Positions 46,333 through 55,061 of a stretch of DNA of 64,000 nt are shown here, piece by piece. The stretch is from Falsiroseomonas sp051433165. Lineage in GTDB: Bacteria; Pseudomonadota; Alphaproteobacteria; Acetobacterales; Acetobacteraceae. The translations under genes were made by a program, and so were the position numbers. Under the pieces are notes generated by a model. The model did not search any database. It was not told where the DNA came from and saw nothing but the letters and a program-made list of their open reading frames with translations. Within the stretch, counting starts at the first letter, position 1. Each line of letters begins with the position of its first letter. The stretch spans positions 92,157 through 156,156 of the forward strand of contig NZ_JBHMFS010000014.1 in assembly GCF_051433165.1 (NCBI RefSeq), written 5' to 3'.

Positions 46333-46923
46333 ATGGCGACGGCGGCGCGCAGCGGCATCCGAGAACCGGTGCAGCGCATCGAGGTGGATGTCACCTTCCT
46401 CCGCATGGATGCGCCGCCCACCGGCACGCCGCCGGATTTCCCACCCGGGTGCAGCGTGGTGCGGCTGGCACGCTGTTCCGTGCCCTTCTATCGTTATCTG
46501 TATGACACGGTCGGCCGCGATTATGTCTGGTGGCTGCGCCGCACCACCCCGGATGCCGAGGTCGCGGCACTGCTGGAGCGGCCGGAGATCAGCATCCATG
46601 TGCTGTACCAGGCCGGCGAGCCGGCGGGCTTCTACGAGCTGGAACGCCGCGGCGCGGAGCACGGCACCAACCTGGCGTATTTCGGGCTGATGCCGCACGC
46701 CATCGGCCGCGGCGCGGGGCGCGCCCTGCTGCGCCACGCCATTGATGGCGCCTGGGCGGAAAGCCCCCGCCTGCTGACGGTGAACACCTGCACCGCCGAC
46801 CACCCACGCGCCCTGCCGAATTATGTCGAGGCCGGCTTCCGGGTCATGCGGACGCTGCGCGAGGTGTGGCCGGTGCCGTTGCGCCTCGGCCTGCCAATTC
46901 CGGGGCGGCTGCATGCCGGTTGA
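46333..46923 (+). CDS. GNAT-family N-acetyltransferase
   Basis: A 196-residue acetyltransferase of the GCN5 type. The acetyl-CoA loop is seen as LMPHAIGRGAGRALLRHAID (R/Q-x-x-G-x-G/A), with LTVNTCTADHPRALPNYVEAGF as the conserved C-terminal segment. The substrate is unknown. It starts 2 bases after the rpoD stop, so may be transcribed with it. Confidence 0.85.
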   Translation: MATAARSGIREPVQRIEVDVTFLRMDAPPTGTPPDFPPGCSVVRLARCSVPFYRYLYDTVGRDYVWWLRRTTPDAEVAALLERPEISIHVLYQAGEPAGFYELERRGAEHGTNLAYFGLMPHAIGRGAGRALLRHAIDGAWAESPRLLTVNTCTADHPRALPNYVEAGFRVMRTLREVWPVPLRLGLPIPGRLHAG

Positions 46924-46951
46924 GCGGACGGCACCACCCAAAGGTGAGCAG

Positions 46952-47284
46952 ATGGCGATGACCATGGCGATGCCTGACGATGCGCTGCAAACCTTGGCCG
47001 CCAAGGCCGAGGAAGCAGCCCGCCTTCTCGGCGCGCTGGCGCATGGCAAGCGGCTGATGGCGCTGTGCCATCTGGTGGAGGGCGAGAAATCCGTGGGCCA
47101 ATTGGCCGCCCTGATCGGGCTTTCGCCCACCGCTTTGTCGCAACATCTGGGGCGGATGCGCGATCTGCGCCTGGTGGAGACGCGGCGCGACGGCCAGACC
47201 ATCCACTACCGCCTGGCCAGCCCGGAGGTGGAGGCGGTGCTGGAGACCCTGTACCGCCTGTATTGCGCGCCAAAGCTGGGCTGA
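46952..47284 (+). CDS. ArsR/SmtB-family transcriptional regulator
   Basis: A 110-residue winged-helix repressor: LLGALAHGKRLMALCHLVEGEKSVGQLAALIGLSPTALSQHLGRMRDLRLVETRRDGQTIHYRLA. Single Cys residues do not form the classical ELCVCDL metal site, so it is more likely a redox, sulfide or metal-independent type. AGGTGAG precedes the ATG at 46952. It is upstream of the SDR gene. Confidence 0.9.
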   Translation: MAMTMAMPDDALQTLAAKAEEAARLLGALAHGKRLMALCHLVEGEKSVGQLAALIGLSPTALSQHLGRMRDLRLVETRRDGQTIHYRLASPEVEAVLETLYRLYCAPKLG

Positions 47285-47308
47285 CCGGCGGCCACAGGAG
47301 GATCCGGC

Positions 47309-48007
47309 ATGGGCAAGGTAGCGCTGGTGACCGGTGCGGCGCGCGGCATCGGGCTTGCCATCTCGGCGCGGCTTGTGGCGGATGGCTGGACCGTGGTGGC
47401 GGCCGACCGCGAAGGCCCGGCGCCGGATCTGGCGGCGCGTTTCGTGCAGGCGGATGTGGCCGATGAGGCGGCGGTGGCCGCGCTGGTGCATGGCATCGCC
47501 CAGCGGGAGGGCCGGCTGGATGCGCTGGTCTCCAATGCCGGCTTCATGATCCGCAAGCCGATCGGGCAGCTCAGCCTGGCCGAATGGTCCGCCGTGCTCG
47601 CCACCAACCTGACCGCGACCTTCCTTCTGGTGCGCGCCGCGGAAGCAATGCTGCGCGCGGCAAGGGGGTCCGTGGTGACCATGGCCTCCACCCGCGCGCA
47701 TCAGTCGGAGCCGGATACCGAAAGCTACGCGGCATCGAAGGGCGGGCTGCTGGCGCTGACCCACGCGCTGGCGGTCAGCCTGGGGCCGGATGTGCGGGCG
47801 AATGTGGTCAGTCCCGGCTGGATCGACACGCAGGGGGATGCCCTGCGGCCCGAGGACCACGCCCAGCACCCGGCCGGACGTGTCGGTCGGGTGGAGGATG
47901 TGGCGGCGCTGGTCGCCTGGCTGGTCGGGCCAGAGAGCGGCTTCGTCACCGGCGCCGAATTCGTCACCGATGGCGGGATGACGCGGAAGATGATCTACGC
48001 GGAATAG
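47309..48007 (+). CDS. Short-chain dehydrogenase/reductase
   Basis: A 232-residue Rossmann-fold oxidoreductase. The cofactor motif TGAARGIG, the NAG motif (SNAGF), catalytic Ser in MASTRAHQS and YAASKGG (Tyr-x-x-x-Lys) are present. DREG after strand 2 suggests NAD rather than NADP. AGGAGG lies before the ATG. The substrate is unknown; it might be controlled by the ArsR gene 25 bp upstream. Confidence 0.9.
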   Translation: MGKVALVTGAARGIGLAISARLVADGWTVVAADREGPAPDLAARFVQADVADEAAVAALVHGIAQREGRLDALVSNAGFMIRKPIGQLSLAEWSAVLATNLTATFLLVRAAEAMLRAARGSVVTMASTRAHQSEPDTESYAASKGGLLALTHALAVSLGPDVRANVVSPGWIDTQGDALRPEDHAQHPAGRVGRVEDVAALVAWLVGPESGFVTGAEFVTDGGMTRKMIYAE

Positions 48008-48015
48008 GCGTGGGG

Positions 48016-48894
48016 CTACTCGGCCGCAGGGGCCAGCTTGGCCTGCGTCTTCGTCTCGAAATCGCTGGCGTCGTGGCGTTCATGGAGCTGGCTGGAAGGC
48101 TCGCCCTGTACGCGGTTGACCATGCGGCCGCGCTGGACCGCCGGGCGGGCGCCGATCGTGTCCGTCCAGCGGCGGAGGTTCTTGTACTCATCCACCTGCA
48201 GGAACTCCGCGGCGGAATACAGCCAGCCATTCACCAGCCCGCCATACCAGGGCCAGACGGCGATGTCGGCGATGGTGTAGTCCGGGCCGGCGAGGAACTC
48301 GGATTCGGCCAGGCGGCGATCCAGCACATCGAGCTGGCGCTTCACCTCCATGGCGAAGCGGTCGATCGGGTATTCCATCTTGGACGGCGCATAGGCGTAG
48401 AAATGCCCGAAGCCGCCGCCGAGATAGGGCGCGCTACCCATCTGCCAGAACAGCCAGGACAGGCACTCGGCCCGCGGCGCCCGGTCCTTCGGCAGGAAGG
48501 CGCCGAATTTCTCCGCCAGGTGCACCAGGATGGCGCCGGATTCGAAGACCCGGATGGGGGTGGGGCCGCTGCGGTCGAGCAAGGCGGGGATCTTGGAGTT
48601 GGGGTTGACGCTGACGAAGCCGCTGCCGAACTGGTGGCCCTCGCCAATCCGGATCAGCCAGGCATCGTATTCCGCGCCCTGGTGGCCCGCCGCCAGCAGT
48701 TCCTCCAGCATCACCGTGACCTTCACGCCGTTGGGCGTGGCCAGCGAGTAGAGCTGAAGGGGGTGGCGGCCGACCGGCAGGTCCTTGTCATGCGTCGGGC
48801 CGGCGATGGGGCGGTTGATATTGGCGAAGCGGCCGCCATTGGCCTTGTTCCAGGTCCAGATCTTCGGGGGCGTGTATTCGGGGGAGTCGCTCAT
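48016..48894 (-). CDS. yghU: Glutathione-dependent disulfide-bond oxidoreductase YghU-like
   Basis: A 292-residue glutathione S-transferase-fold enzyme of the YghU/Ure2p-like (nu) class. N-terminal segment YTPPKIWTWNKANGGRFANINRPIAGPTHDKDLPVG and the thioredoxin-like VNPNSKIPALLD are hallmarks; these enzymes hold two glutathione molecules and reduce disulfides or peroxides. It ends 8 bases after the convergent SDR stop. It is followed upstream by the tRNA-Gly. Confidence 0.93.
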   Translation of the reverse strand: MSDSPEYTPPKIWTWNKANGGRFANINRPIAGPTHDKDLPVGRHPLQLYSLATPNGVKVTVMLEELLAAGHQGAEYDAWLIRIGEGHQFGSGFVSVNPNSKIPALLDRSGPTPIRVFESGAILVHLAEKFGAFLPKDRAPRAECLSWLFWQMGSAPYLGGGFGHFYAYAPSKMEYPIDRFAMEVKRQLDVLDRRLAESEFLAGPDYTIADIAVWPWYGGLVNGWLYSAAEFLQVDEYKNLRRWTDTIGARPAVQRGRMVNRVQGEPSSQLHERHDASDFETKTQAKLAPAAE

Positions 48895-48958
48895 GCGGGC
48901 GGGGTCCTGACCATGCTTGGATGGTAGGTGAGCGCGGCGTGGCGGGAGGGCAAGGGCG

Positions 48959-49033
48959 TGGAGCGGGCGGGGGGAATCGAACCCCCGACATTCAGCTTGG
49001 GAAGCTGACGTTCTACCTCTGAACTACGCCCGC
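48959..49033 (-). tRNA. tRNA-Gly (anticodon CCC), CCA encoded
   Basis: Minus-strand cloverleaf: acceptor stem GCGGGCG / CGCCCGC, D arm TAGTTCAGAGGTAGAAC, anticodon loop TTCCCAA (anticodon CCC), T arm CGGGGGTTCGATTCCCCC, discriminator T and encoded CCA. It reads GGG glycine codons. Confidence 0.95.
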
Positions 49034-49143
49034 AGCATTGCTTCTATATCCGGCCCCGTGCCAACCCCGCAAGCGGCCCGCGCATCACGCCGTGCTTGAC
49101 CGGCGCCAGCCCCGCCCCTAAGCCACAATCAGGCGCGCAAGCG

Positions 49144-49235
49144 CCCCTCGCGATTTGTCCGGCCTGATTGCGGCGAGGTCCTGGTGTACCGGGCGGGGGA
49201 CTCAGGTCCTCTGAAAATAAGCGCGCTAAAGGGTC
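49144..49235 (+). promoter_or_regulatory. SAM-II (SAM_alpha) riboswitch before metZ
   Basis: P1 stem CCTCGC (49146-49151) and GCGAGG (49173-49178) encloses a loop beginning GATTTG and including TTGCG. Downstream, GAAAATAAGCGCGCTAAAGGG matches the conserved A-rich strand and GCTAAA element that form the pseudoknot. Between P1 and this strand about 33 extra bases form a possible additional hairpin (CCTG...CAGG). The element senses S-adenosylmethionine and would lower metZ expression when methionine supply is high. It lies ~90 bp before the metZ start. Confidence 0.8.
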
Positions 49236-49327
49236 GCGGGGTCCGCCCTATGCGGTCCTGTTGCCCCGGAAGGGGGCCGGACGTCCTGTGGTCGCAGCCA
49301 TCCTGCTGCAGCTTTTAGGTGTCCCTC

Positions 49328-50698
49328 ATGGCCAGAACCCTGCCCGACCGCCCGCTCCGCCCCGCCACGCTGCTGGTCCGCGGTGGGCAGATGCGCTCCA
49401 ACCACGATGAGACGTCGGAGGCGCTCTACCTCACCTCCGGCTTCGTCTATGAAAGCGCGGGCCAAGCGGAGGAAACATTCCTCGGCACCACCCAGCACTA
49501 CCAATATTCCCGCTTCGGCAACCCCACCGTCACCATGCTGGAAGACCGGCTGGCGGCGCTGGAAGGCACGGAGGCCTGCCGGCTGACGGCCACCGGCATG
49601 GCCGCGGTGCATGCTGCCCTTCTGTCGCATCTGAAGACAGGCGACCGCGTCGTGGCGTCCCGCGCCCTGTTCGGGTCCTGCCACTGGATCGTCTCCACCC
49701 TGCTGCCGCGCTACGGCATCACCACCACCTTCGTCGATGGCGGCAACCTCGAGGAATGGAAGGCGGCGTTCGAGACACCGGCCACGCTGGTGCTGCTGGA
49801 GACGCCCTCCAATCCGATGCTGGACCTGGTGGACCTGGCCGCGGTCTGCGACCTGGCGCATGCGGCCGGCGCGCTGGTGGTGGTGGACAATGTCTTCGCC
49901 ACGCCGCTGCTGCAGAAGCCGATGGATTTCGGCGCCGACGTCGTCGTCTATTCGCTGACCAAGCACATGGATGGCCAGGGTCGCGTGCTCGGCGGCGCCG
50001 TGCTGGGCCGCAAGAAGTGGGTGGATGAGGTGCTGCAGCCCTTCATCCGCAACACCGGCCCCTCGATCAGCCCGTTCAACGCCTGGGTCATCCTGAAGGG
50101 GCTGGAGACGCTGCATCTGCGCCTGCCCGCCATGTGCCGCGCCGCCGCCGCCATCGCCGATTTCCTGGCGGAGCGGGTGGAGATCGCGCGCGTGCTGTAT
50201 CCCTTCCGCATCGACCATCCGCAGCAGGCGCTCGCCAAGGCGCAGATGGCCGCGGGCGGCACGCTGGTGACCTTCGACGTGAAGGGCGGGAAGGCGGAAG
50301 CGTTTCGCCTGCTCGATGCGCTGAAGCTGATCGACGTGTCGAACAACCTCGGCGATGCGAAGTCGCTGGTGACGCATCCGGCCACCACTACGCATATGCG
50401 GATTGGCGCTGAGGAACGCACGAAGCTCGGCATCACCGACGGCACCATCCGCCTGTCCGTGGGGCTGGAGGATGTGGCCGATCTGATCGCGGATCTGTCG
50501 GAGGCGCTGGACGCCATCGCCCCCGCGCCGAAGCCGGTGAAGCGCGCCAAGGTGGTGATCGAGACGCCCGCCGCCGTGGAAGCCGAGCCGGCCCCGGCGC
50601 GCGCGCCGAAGAAGCCGGCCAAGCCGAAGCCGCAGGCCGACGCGACGCTGTTCGAGATGGTGGGCGACCTGCCGGAAGCCCCCGGCCCGAAGAAATAG
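49328..50698 (+). CDS. metZ: O-succinylhomoserine sulfhydrylase
   Basis: A 456-residue PLP enzyme (Cys/Met metabolism family) making homocysteine directly from O-succinyl- or O-acetylhomoserine and sulfide. The PLP lysine lies in YSLTKHMDGQG, with the phosphate site SRFGNPTVTMLE and ETPSNPMLDLVDL. The catalytic core ends near residue 400; the last ~55 residues are an Ala/Pro/Lys-rich tail not seen in most homologues. Start is ATG 49328; GTG 49319 is a longer option. It is controlled by the riboswitch upstream. Confidence 0.93.
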   Translation: MARTLPDRPLRPATLLVRGGQMRSNHDETSEALYLTSGFVYESAGQAEETFLGTTQHYQYSRFGNPTVTMLEDRLAALEGTEACRLTATGMAAVHAALLSHLKTGDRVVASRALFGSCHWIVSTLLPRYGITTTFVDGGNLEEWKAAFETPATLVLLETPSNPMLDLVDLAAVCDLAHAAGALVVVDNVFATPLLQKPMDFGADVVVYSLTKHMDGQGRVLGGAVLGRKKWVDEVLQPFIRNTGPSISPFNAWVILKGLETLHLRLPAMCRAAAAIADFLAERVEIARVLYPFRIDHPQQALAKAQMAAGGTLVTFDVKGGKAEAFRLLDALKLIDVSNNLGDAKSLVTHPATTTHMRIGAEERTKLGITDGTIRLSVGLEDVADLIADLSEALDAIAPAPKPVKRAKVVIETPAAVEAEPAPARAPKKPAKPKPQADATLFEMVGDLPEAPGPKK

Positions 50699-50718
50699 GC
50701 CGAAGGGAACAGGCGGCG

Positions 50719-51327
50719 ATGGACCTCAACATCTGGCTGGCCTTCTGCGCCGCGGCCATTGTCATGCTGTTGATCCCGGGTCCGACCATCCTGCTGGTCA
50801 TCGGCCAGAGCCTCGGCGGCGGCGCGCGTAATGCGCTGCCGCTCGTGGCCGGCGTGGCGCTGGGCGACCTGACGGCGATAACGCTCTCACTCGCCGGGCT
50901 GGGCGCCATCCTCGCCACCTCCGCCACGCTGTTCACCGCGCTGAAATGGGTGGGGGCGGCGTATCTGGTGTGGCTCGGCGTGAAGATGTGGCGCGCGCCG
51001 GTGGACGCCGGCGCGGCGCCGCCACTGGCCGGCGGGAAGGCGCTGCGCCAGGCCTGGCTGGTGACGGCGCTGAACCCGAAGGGCATCGTCTTCTTCGTGG
51101 CCTTCGTGCCGCAATTCATCGACCCGGCACGGCCCTTCCTGGTGCAGGCGGCAGTGCTGATCGCCACCTTCGTGACGCTGGGCGCGACCAATGCGGCGAT
51201 CTACGCGGCACTCGCCGGGCGGCTTTCCGGCGCGGTGCGGCGGCCTTCGGTTCGGCGGGTGCTGAACAGGGTGGGCGGCGGCGTGCTGATGGGGGCCGGG
51301 TTGGCGGTGGCGCTGCGGCGCGGCTGA
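50719..51327 (+). CDS. LysE/RhtB-family exporter
   Basis: A 202-residue six-helix amino-acid exporter: MLLIPGPTILLVIGQSLGGGARN matches the family N-terminal motif and LNPKGIVFFVAFVPQFIDP the second motif. It follows metZ by 20 bp and probably shares its transcript, which would place it under methionine control; export of homoserine-related or methionine-related compounds is plausible but unproven. Confidence 0.87.
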   Translation: MDLNIWLAFCAAAIVMLLIPGPTILLVIGQSLGGGARNALPLVAGVALGDLTAITLSLAGLGAILATSATLFTALKWVGAAYLVWLGVKMWRAPVDAGAAPPLAGGKALRQAWLVTALNPKGIVFFVAFVPQFIDPARPFLVQAAVLIATFVTLGATNAAIYAALAGRLSGAVRRPSVRRVLNRVGGGVLMGAGLAVALRRG

Positions 51328-51399
51328 GCGCGCCACCCCTCGCCTCCGGCGCCGAAAACTGGTCCGCTACGGTCCGGTTTCGGAATGTGGGGGCTCAGC

Positions 51400-52974
51400 A
51401 TGTATGACGTGATCGTGGTCGGAGCCGGCTCCGCCGGCGCCCCGCTCGCCGCGCGGCTGTCCGAGGACGGGCACCGCCGCGTGCTGCTGCTGGAAGCCGG
51501 GCGGGACTGGCGCGCGGCCGAAGCGCCAGCGGCGTTGCGCAGCGCCAACATCATCCCCTTCATGCATGACCCGGCGCACCAGGCCGCATGGCAATGGCCC
51601 GGCCTGATGACCCGCCGCACCAAGGCGCAGGCGCCGCGCTTCTACTGGCGCGGCAAGGCGATGGGCGGGTCCTCCACGGTCAATGCGCAGATCGCCATCC
51701 GCGGCGTGCCGGCGGCCTTCGATGCCTGGGCCGAATCCGGCTGCGAGGGCTGGTCCGCCACCGATGTGCTGCCGATCTTCGACGCGATCGAGGATGATGC
51801 GGAGACCGGCACGGCGCCGGGCATCCGCCAGGGCGGACCGCTGCCGGTGTTCCGCATGCCGGTCGAGAATTGGGGCGCCGTCGATCTCGGCCTGCGCGAT
51901 GCGGCGCTCGCCGCCGGCTACCGCTGGAAACCCGACCTCAACGCGCCGCAGGGGGAGGGCATTTCCTGCAACCCGATCAACCTGCGCGGCGGCCAGCGCG
52001 TCACCACCAATGACGGCTACCTGGAGCCTGCCCGCGGCCGCGCGAACCTGACCATCCGCGGCGAGGCGCTGGTCGATCGCGTGCTGGTGCGCGACGGACG
52101 CGCCACCGGCGTGCGCGTGCGCTTCGGCGGCGGGGCGTGGGAGGAGATTGCGGGGCGGGAGGTGGTGCTGTGTGCCGGCGCCATCCACAGCCCGGCCATC
52201 CTCATGCGCTCCGGCATCGGCCCGGCGGCGGCGCTTTCGGCCCTCGGCATCCCACTCGTGCAGGACCTGCCCTGGGTCGGCCAGAACCTGATGGACCACC
52301 CCATCCTGCGTGCCACCCTCGCCCTGAAGCCGCAGCACCGCGCGCAAGGCGCCGATGCGCGCCACACCAATTGTTGCCTGACCTACAGCAGCGGCATGGG
52401 CGGTGAGCGCGACATGATCATGATCGCCTACAACCATCGCGGCCTGACCACCGATGGCAGCCCGGCGGGAGGCGGCGCAGTGGGCCTCGCGCTGTATGAT
52501 GCCTTCTCCCGCGGCACCCTCGCGCTGACCTCCGCCGATCCGGAGGCGCAGCCGGTGGTGGAGGAGAACATGCTGGACGACCCGCGCGACCGCGCCCGCC
52601 TGCGGGACGGCGTGCGCCGCCTGGCGCGCCTGACCGCGCTGGCGCCTCTGTCGGGCCTCACGGATGCCATCACCTTCGGCGAAACCGGCCTGCCCATGGC
52701 CGAAGCCGCCGCCCTGCCGGATGACGCGCTCGACGCCATCATGCTGGCCGAGGCGGCGGACATCCAGCATGCCGCCGGCACCTGTCGCATGACGGCGCAT
52801 GAGGAACCGCGCGGCGTGGTGGACCCGGACCTCCGGGTGCGCGGCATCGCGGGGCTGCGCGTGGCGGATGCCTCCATCATGCCGACCGACTGCCGCGCCA
52901 ACCTGCACTTCACCTGCGTGATGATCGGGGAGGCGCTGGCCCGCCGCATGCGCGCCGACCCCTCCCAAGGTTGA
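51400..52974 (+). CDS. GMC-family FAD-dependent oxidoreductase (choline-dehydrogenase-like)
   Basis: A 524-residue flavoprotein. FAD motif VVGAGSAGAPLAARLSEDG at the N-terminus, GMC signature 1 in RGKAMGGSSTVNAQIAIRG, signature 2 CAGAIHSPAILMRSGIGPA, and the catalytic His-containing C-terminus MPTDCRANLHFTCVMIGE are present. Alcohols are the usual substrates. No betaine or choline genes are near. The ATG at 51400 is preferred because the FAD motif then begins at residue 6. Confidence 0.92.
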   Translation: MYDVIVVGAGSAGAPLAARLSEDGHRRVLLLEAGRDWRAAEAPAALRSANIIPFMHDPAHQAAWQWPGLMTRRTKAQAPRFYWRGKAMGGSSTVNAQIAIRGVPAAFDAWAESGCEGWSATDVLPIFDAIEDDAETGTAPGIRQGGPLPVFRMPVENWGAVDLGLRDAALAAGYRWKPDLNAPQGEGISCNPINLRGGQRVTTNDGYLEPARGRANLTIRGEALVDRVLVRDGRATGVRVRFGGGAWEEIAGREVVLCAGAIHSPAILMRSGIGPAAALSALGIPLVQDLPWVGQNLMDHPILRATLALKPQHRAQGADARHTNCCLTYSSGMGGERDMIMIAYNHRGLTTDGSPAGGGAVGLALYDAFSRGTLALTSADPEAQPVVEENMLDDPRDRARLRDGVRRLARLTALAPLSGLTDAITFGETGLPMAEAAALPDDALDAIMLAEAADIQHAAGTCRMTAHEEPRGVVDPDLRVRGIAGLRVADASIMPTDCRANLHFTCVMIGEALARRMRADPSQG

Positions 52975-53019
52975 CGCAGCCGCGATCCGGCCGACAATGC
53001 GTGGCCGGGGAGAACCGTA

Positions 53020-53433
53020 ATGGCCAAGGCCGATGAGTTCAGCGAAACCACCCGCGGCATCCGTGTGACGGTCCGCAGCTTCTACCTGGAAGACCAGTCG
53101 GAACCGGCACGCGGCCATTTCGTCTGGGCCTACCGCATCGCCATCCAGAACGAAGGCGCGGAGACGGTGCAGCTTCTGAAGCGAAGCTGGCAGATCACCG
53201 ATGCGCTCGGCCGCAGCCAGCAGGTGCATGGCGAGGGGGTGGTGGGCGAACAGCCGGTGCTCGCGCCGGGGGAGCGTTTTGAATACACCTCCGGCACCCC
53301 GCTCCACACGCCCTCCGGCTTCATGGCCGGCACCTACCACATGGTGGTAGCCGAGACGCGGGAGGCGTTTGACGTCGCCGTGCCTGCCTTCAGCCTGGAC
53401 AGCCCGCACCAGCCCACCAGCCAACTGCATTGA
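53020..53433 (+). CDS. apaG: ApaG domain protein
   Basis: A 137-residue beta-sandwich protein of the ApaG family, linked to Co2+ resistance and Mg2+ efflux in enterobacteria, role unclear. Typical is HFVWAYRIAIQNEGAETVQLLKRSWQITDALG and VVGEQPVLAPGERFEYTSGTPLHTPSGFMAGTY. It overlaps the next gene by one base (TGATG). Confidence 0.94.
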   Translation: MAKADEFSETTRGIRVTVRSFYLEDQSEPARGHFVWAYRIAIQNEGAETVQLLKRSWQITDALGRSQQVHGEGVVGEQPVLAPGERFEYTSGTPLHTPSGFMAGTYHMVVAETREAFDVAVPAFSLDSPHQPTSQLH

Positions 53434-53939
53434 TGGAAACGCCCGAAAGCCTGCTGGCACGCCTCGCCGCGCTGGGGATCGAGGCGCACACCGTCACCCA
53501 TCCACCGGTCTTCACTGTGGCGGAAAGCAAGGCGCTGCGCCCGGACCTGCCCGGCGGCCATGTGAAAAACCTGTTCCTCAAGCCGGAGAAGGCCGCCGGC
53601 CCCTTCCTGCTGGCCTCGATCGAGGAGGACCGGCCCGTGAAGGTCAACGCCCTGGTCCGCGCCCTCGGCCTGCCGCGTTCCGGCTTCGCGGAGGCCGAGG
53701 CGCTGCGGGCGCAGCTTGGCGTGCAGCCTGGCTCCGTCACCCCCTTCGGCCTGGTCAACGCGGCCCCCGGCGCGGTGCGGGCGGTGTTCGACCGGGGGCT
53801 GATGCAGGATCACGACTGGATCAACATCCACCCCCTTACCAACACCATGACCACCGCCATTCGCCCGGACGACCTGCTGCGCTTCCTGCGCGCCCTCGGC
53901 CATGCGCCGGAGGTGGTCGAGATGCCCAATCCCGCGTGA
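53433..53939 (+). CDS. YbaK/ProX-type aminoacyl-tRNA deacylase
   Basis: A 168-residue deacylase of the YbaK/ProX/PrdX family, which removes mischarged amino acids (alanine from tRNA-Pro or similar). VKNLFLKPEKAAG is the conserved lysine-containing motif and GSVTPFGLVN the active-site loop. Which aminoacyl-tRNA it edits is not decided by sequence. Confidence 0.88.
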   Translation: METPESLLARLAALGIEAHTVTHPPVFTVAESKALRPDLPGGHVKNLFLKPEKAAGPFLLASIEEDRPVKVNALVRALGLPRSGFAEAEALRAQLGVQPGSVTPFGLVNAAPGAVRAVFDRGLMQDHDWINIHPLTNTMTTAIRPDDLLRFLRALGHAPEVVEMPNPA

Positions 53940-54009
53940 TCCGCCCGCAACCGCTTGCTTCGCGCCTCACGTCGCGCATCTATGCGGCAAGCATGAGGAA
54001 TTGCCTGCC

Positions 54010-54978
54010 ATGGAACTGATCTTCGACCCGACCCGCCAGGCCGCCCCCGGCGGCGCCAGCCCTGCCGGTTCCCTGCCCAACGGCACCCCCGACCCGGTGA
54101 AGGATGGCGACCAGCGCACCTTCATGGCTGATGTCATCGAGGCCAGCCGCGAAACCCCCGTCCTGGTCGATTTCTGGGCCACCTGGTGCGGCCCCTGCAA
54201 GTCGCTGACGCCGACGCTGGAGAAGGTGGTGCGCGCCGCCGGCGGCCGGGTGAAGCTGGTCAAGATCGACATCGACAAGAACAAGCAGCTGGTCGCGCAG
54301 CTCGCGCAGATGGGCCTGCCGCTGCAATCGGTTCCCACCGTGGTCGGCTTCGCCCAAGGCCAGATCGCGGATTTGTTCCAGGGCGCCCTGCCGGAAGGCG
54401 AGGTGAAGAAGTTCATCGAGAACCTGCTGAAGGTCTCCGGCGGCCAATTGCCTGGCGCCGATCTGCTGGCCGAGGCCAAGGCGCTGGTCGAAGCCGGCGA
54501 CCCTACCAGCGCGGTGGAGCTGTTCGCCGCCCTGGCCCAGTCCGAGCCGGAAAACGCCGAGGCGCTGGCCGGCCTCGCCCGCTGCCTGATGGCACTCGGT
54601 GAGGAGGAGCAGGCGCAGGAGGTGTTGGACCAGGTGCCGGAAAAGATCACCGGCCACGCCGAGATCGCCTCCGTCCGCAGCCAGCTCCAGCTCGCCCGCG
54701 AAGGCCGTGAGGCGCGGGAGAAGCTGGGCGAGTTCGAGCGCCGTCTGGAAGCCGACGCCGATGACCACGCCGCCCGCATCGACCTGGCTGTGGCGCTGAA
54801 CGCCATGGACAAGCGGGCGGAGGCGGTGGACGCGCTGATGGTCGCCATCAAGCGCGACCGCACCTGGAACGAGGAAGCCGCGCGCAAGCAATTGCTGAAG
54901 TTCTTCGAGGCCTGGGGATTCGACGACCCCGCCACCCTTGCGGGACGCCGGAAGCTCTCCACCCTTCTGTTTCGCTAA
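54010..54978 (+). CDS. Thioredoxin-domain protein with TPR tail (CnoX/YbbN-like)
   Basis: A 322-residue protein: thioredoxin fold with active site WCGPC near residue 59, then a tetratricopeptide-like helical part. The length, the QSVPTVVGFAQGQ and the TPR tail match CnoX (YbbN), a chaperone-holdase that guards proteins under hypochlorous-acid stress and hands them to GroEL. Start at 54010; upstream in-frame sequence belongs to the intergenic region. Confidence 0.88.
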   Translation: MELIFDPTRQAAPGGASPAGSLPNGTPDPVKDGDQRTFMADVIEASRETPVLVDFWATWCGPCKSLTPTLEKVVRAAGGRVKLVKIDIDKNKQLVAQLAQMGLPLQSVPTVVGFAQGQIADLFQGALPEGEVKKFIENLLKVSGGQLPGADLLAEAKALVEAGDPTSAVELFAALAQSEPENAEALAGLARCLMALGEEEQAQEVLDQVPEKITGHAEIASVRSQLQLAREGREAREKLGEFERRLEADADDHAARIDLAVALNAMDKRAEAVDALMVAIKRDRTWNEEAARKQLLKFFEAWGFDDPATLAGRRKLSTLLFR

Positions 54979-55061
54979 GTCGCCCCGGCCCGGGTCATCG
55001 CCGCGCGGGGGAAACAGGGTTCACCGCGCGGCCGGACCGCGCGGTGGCTGAAACGGAGCAT

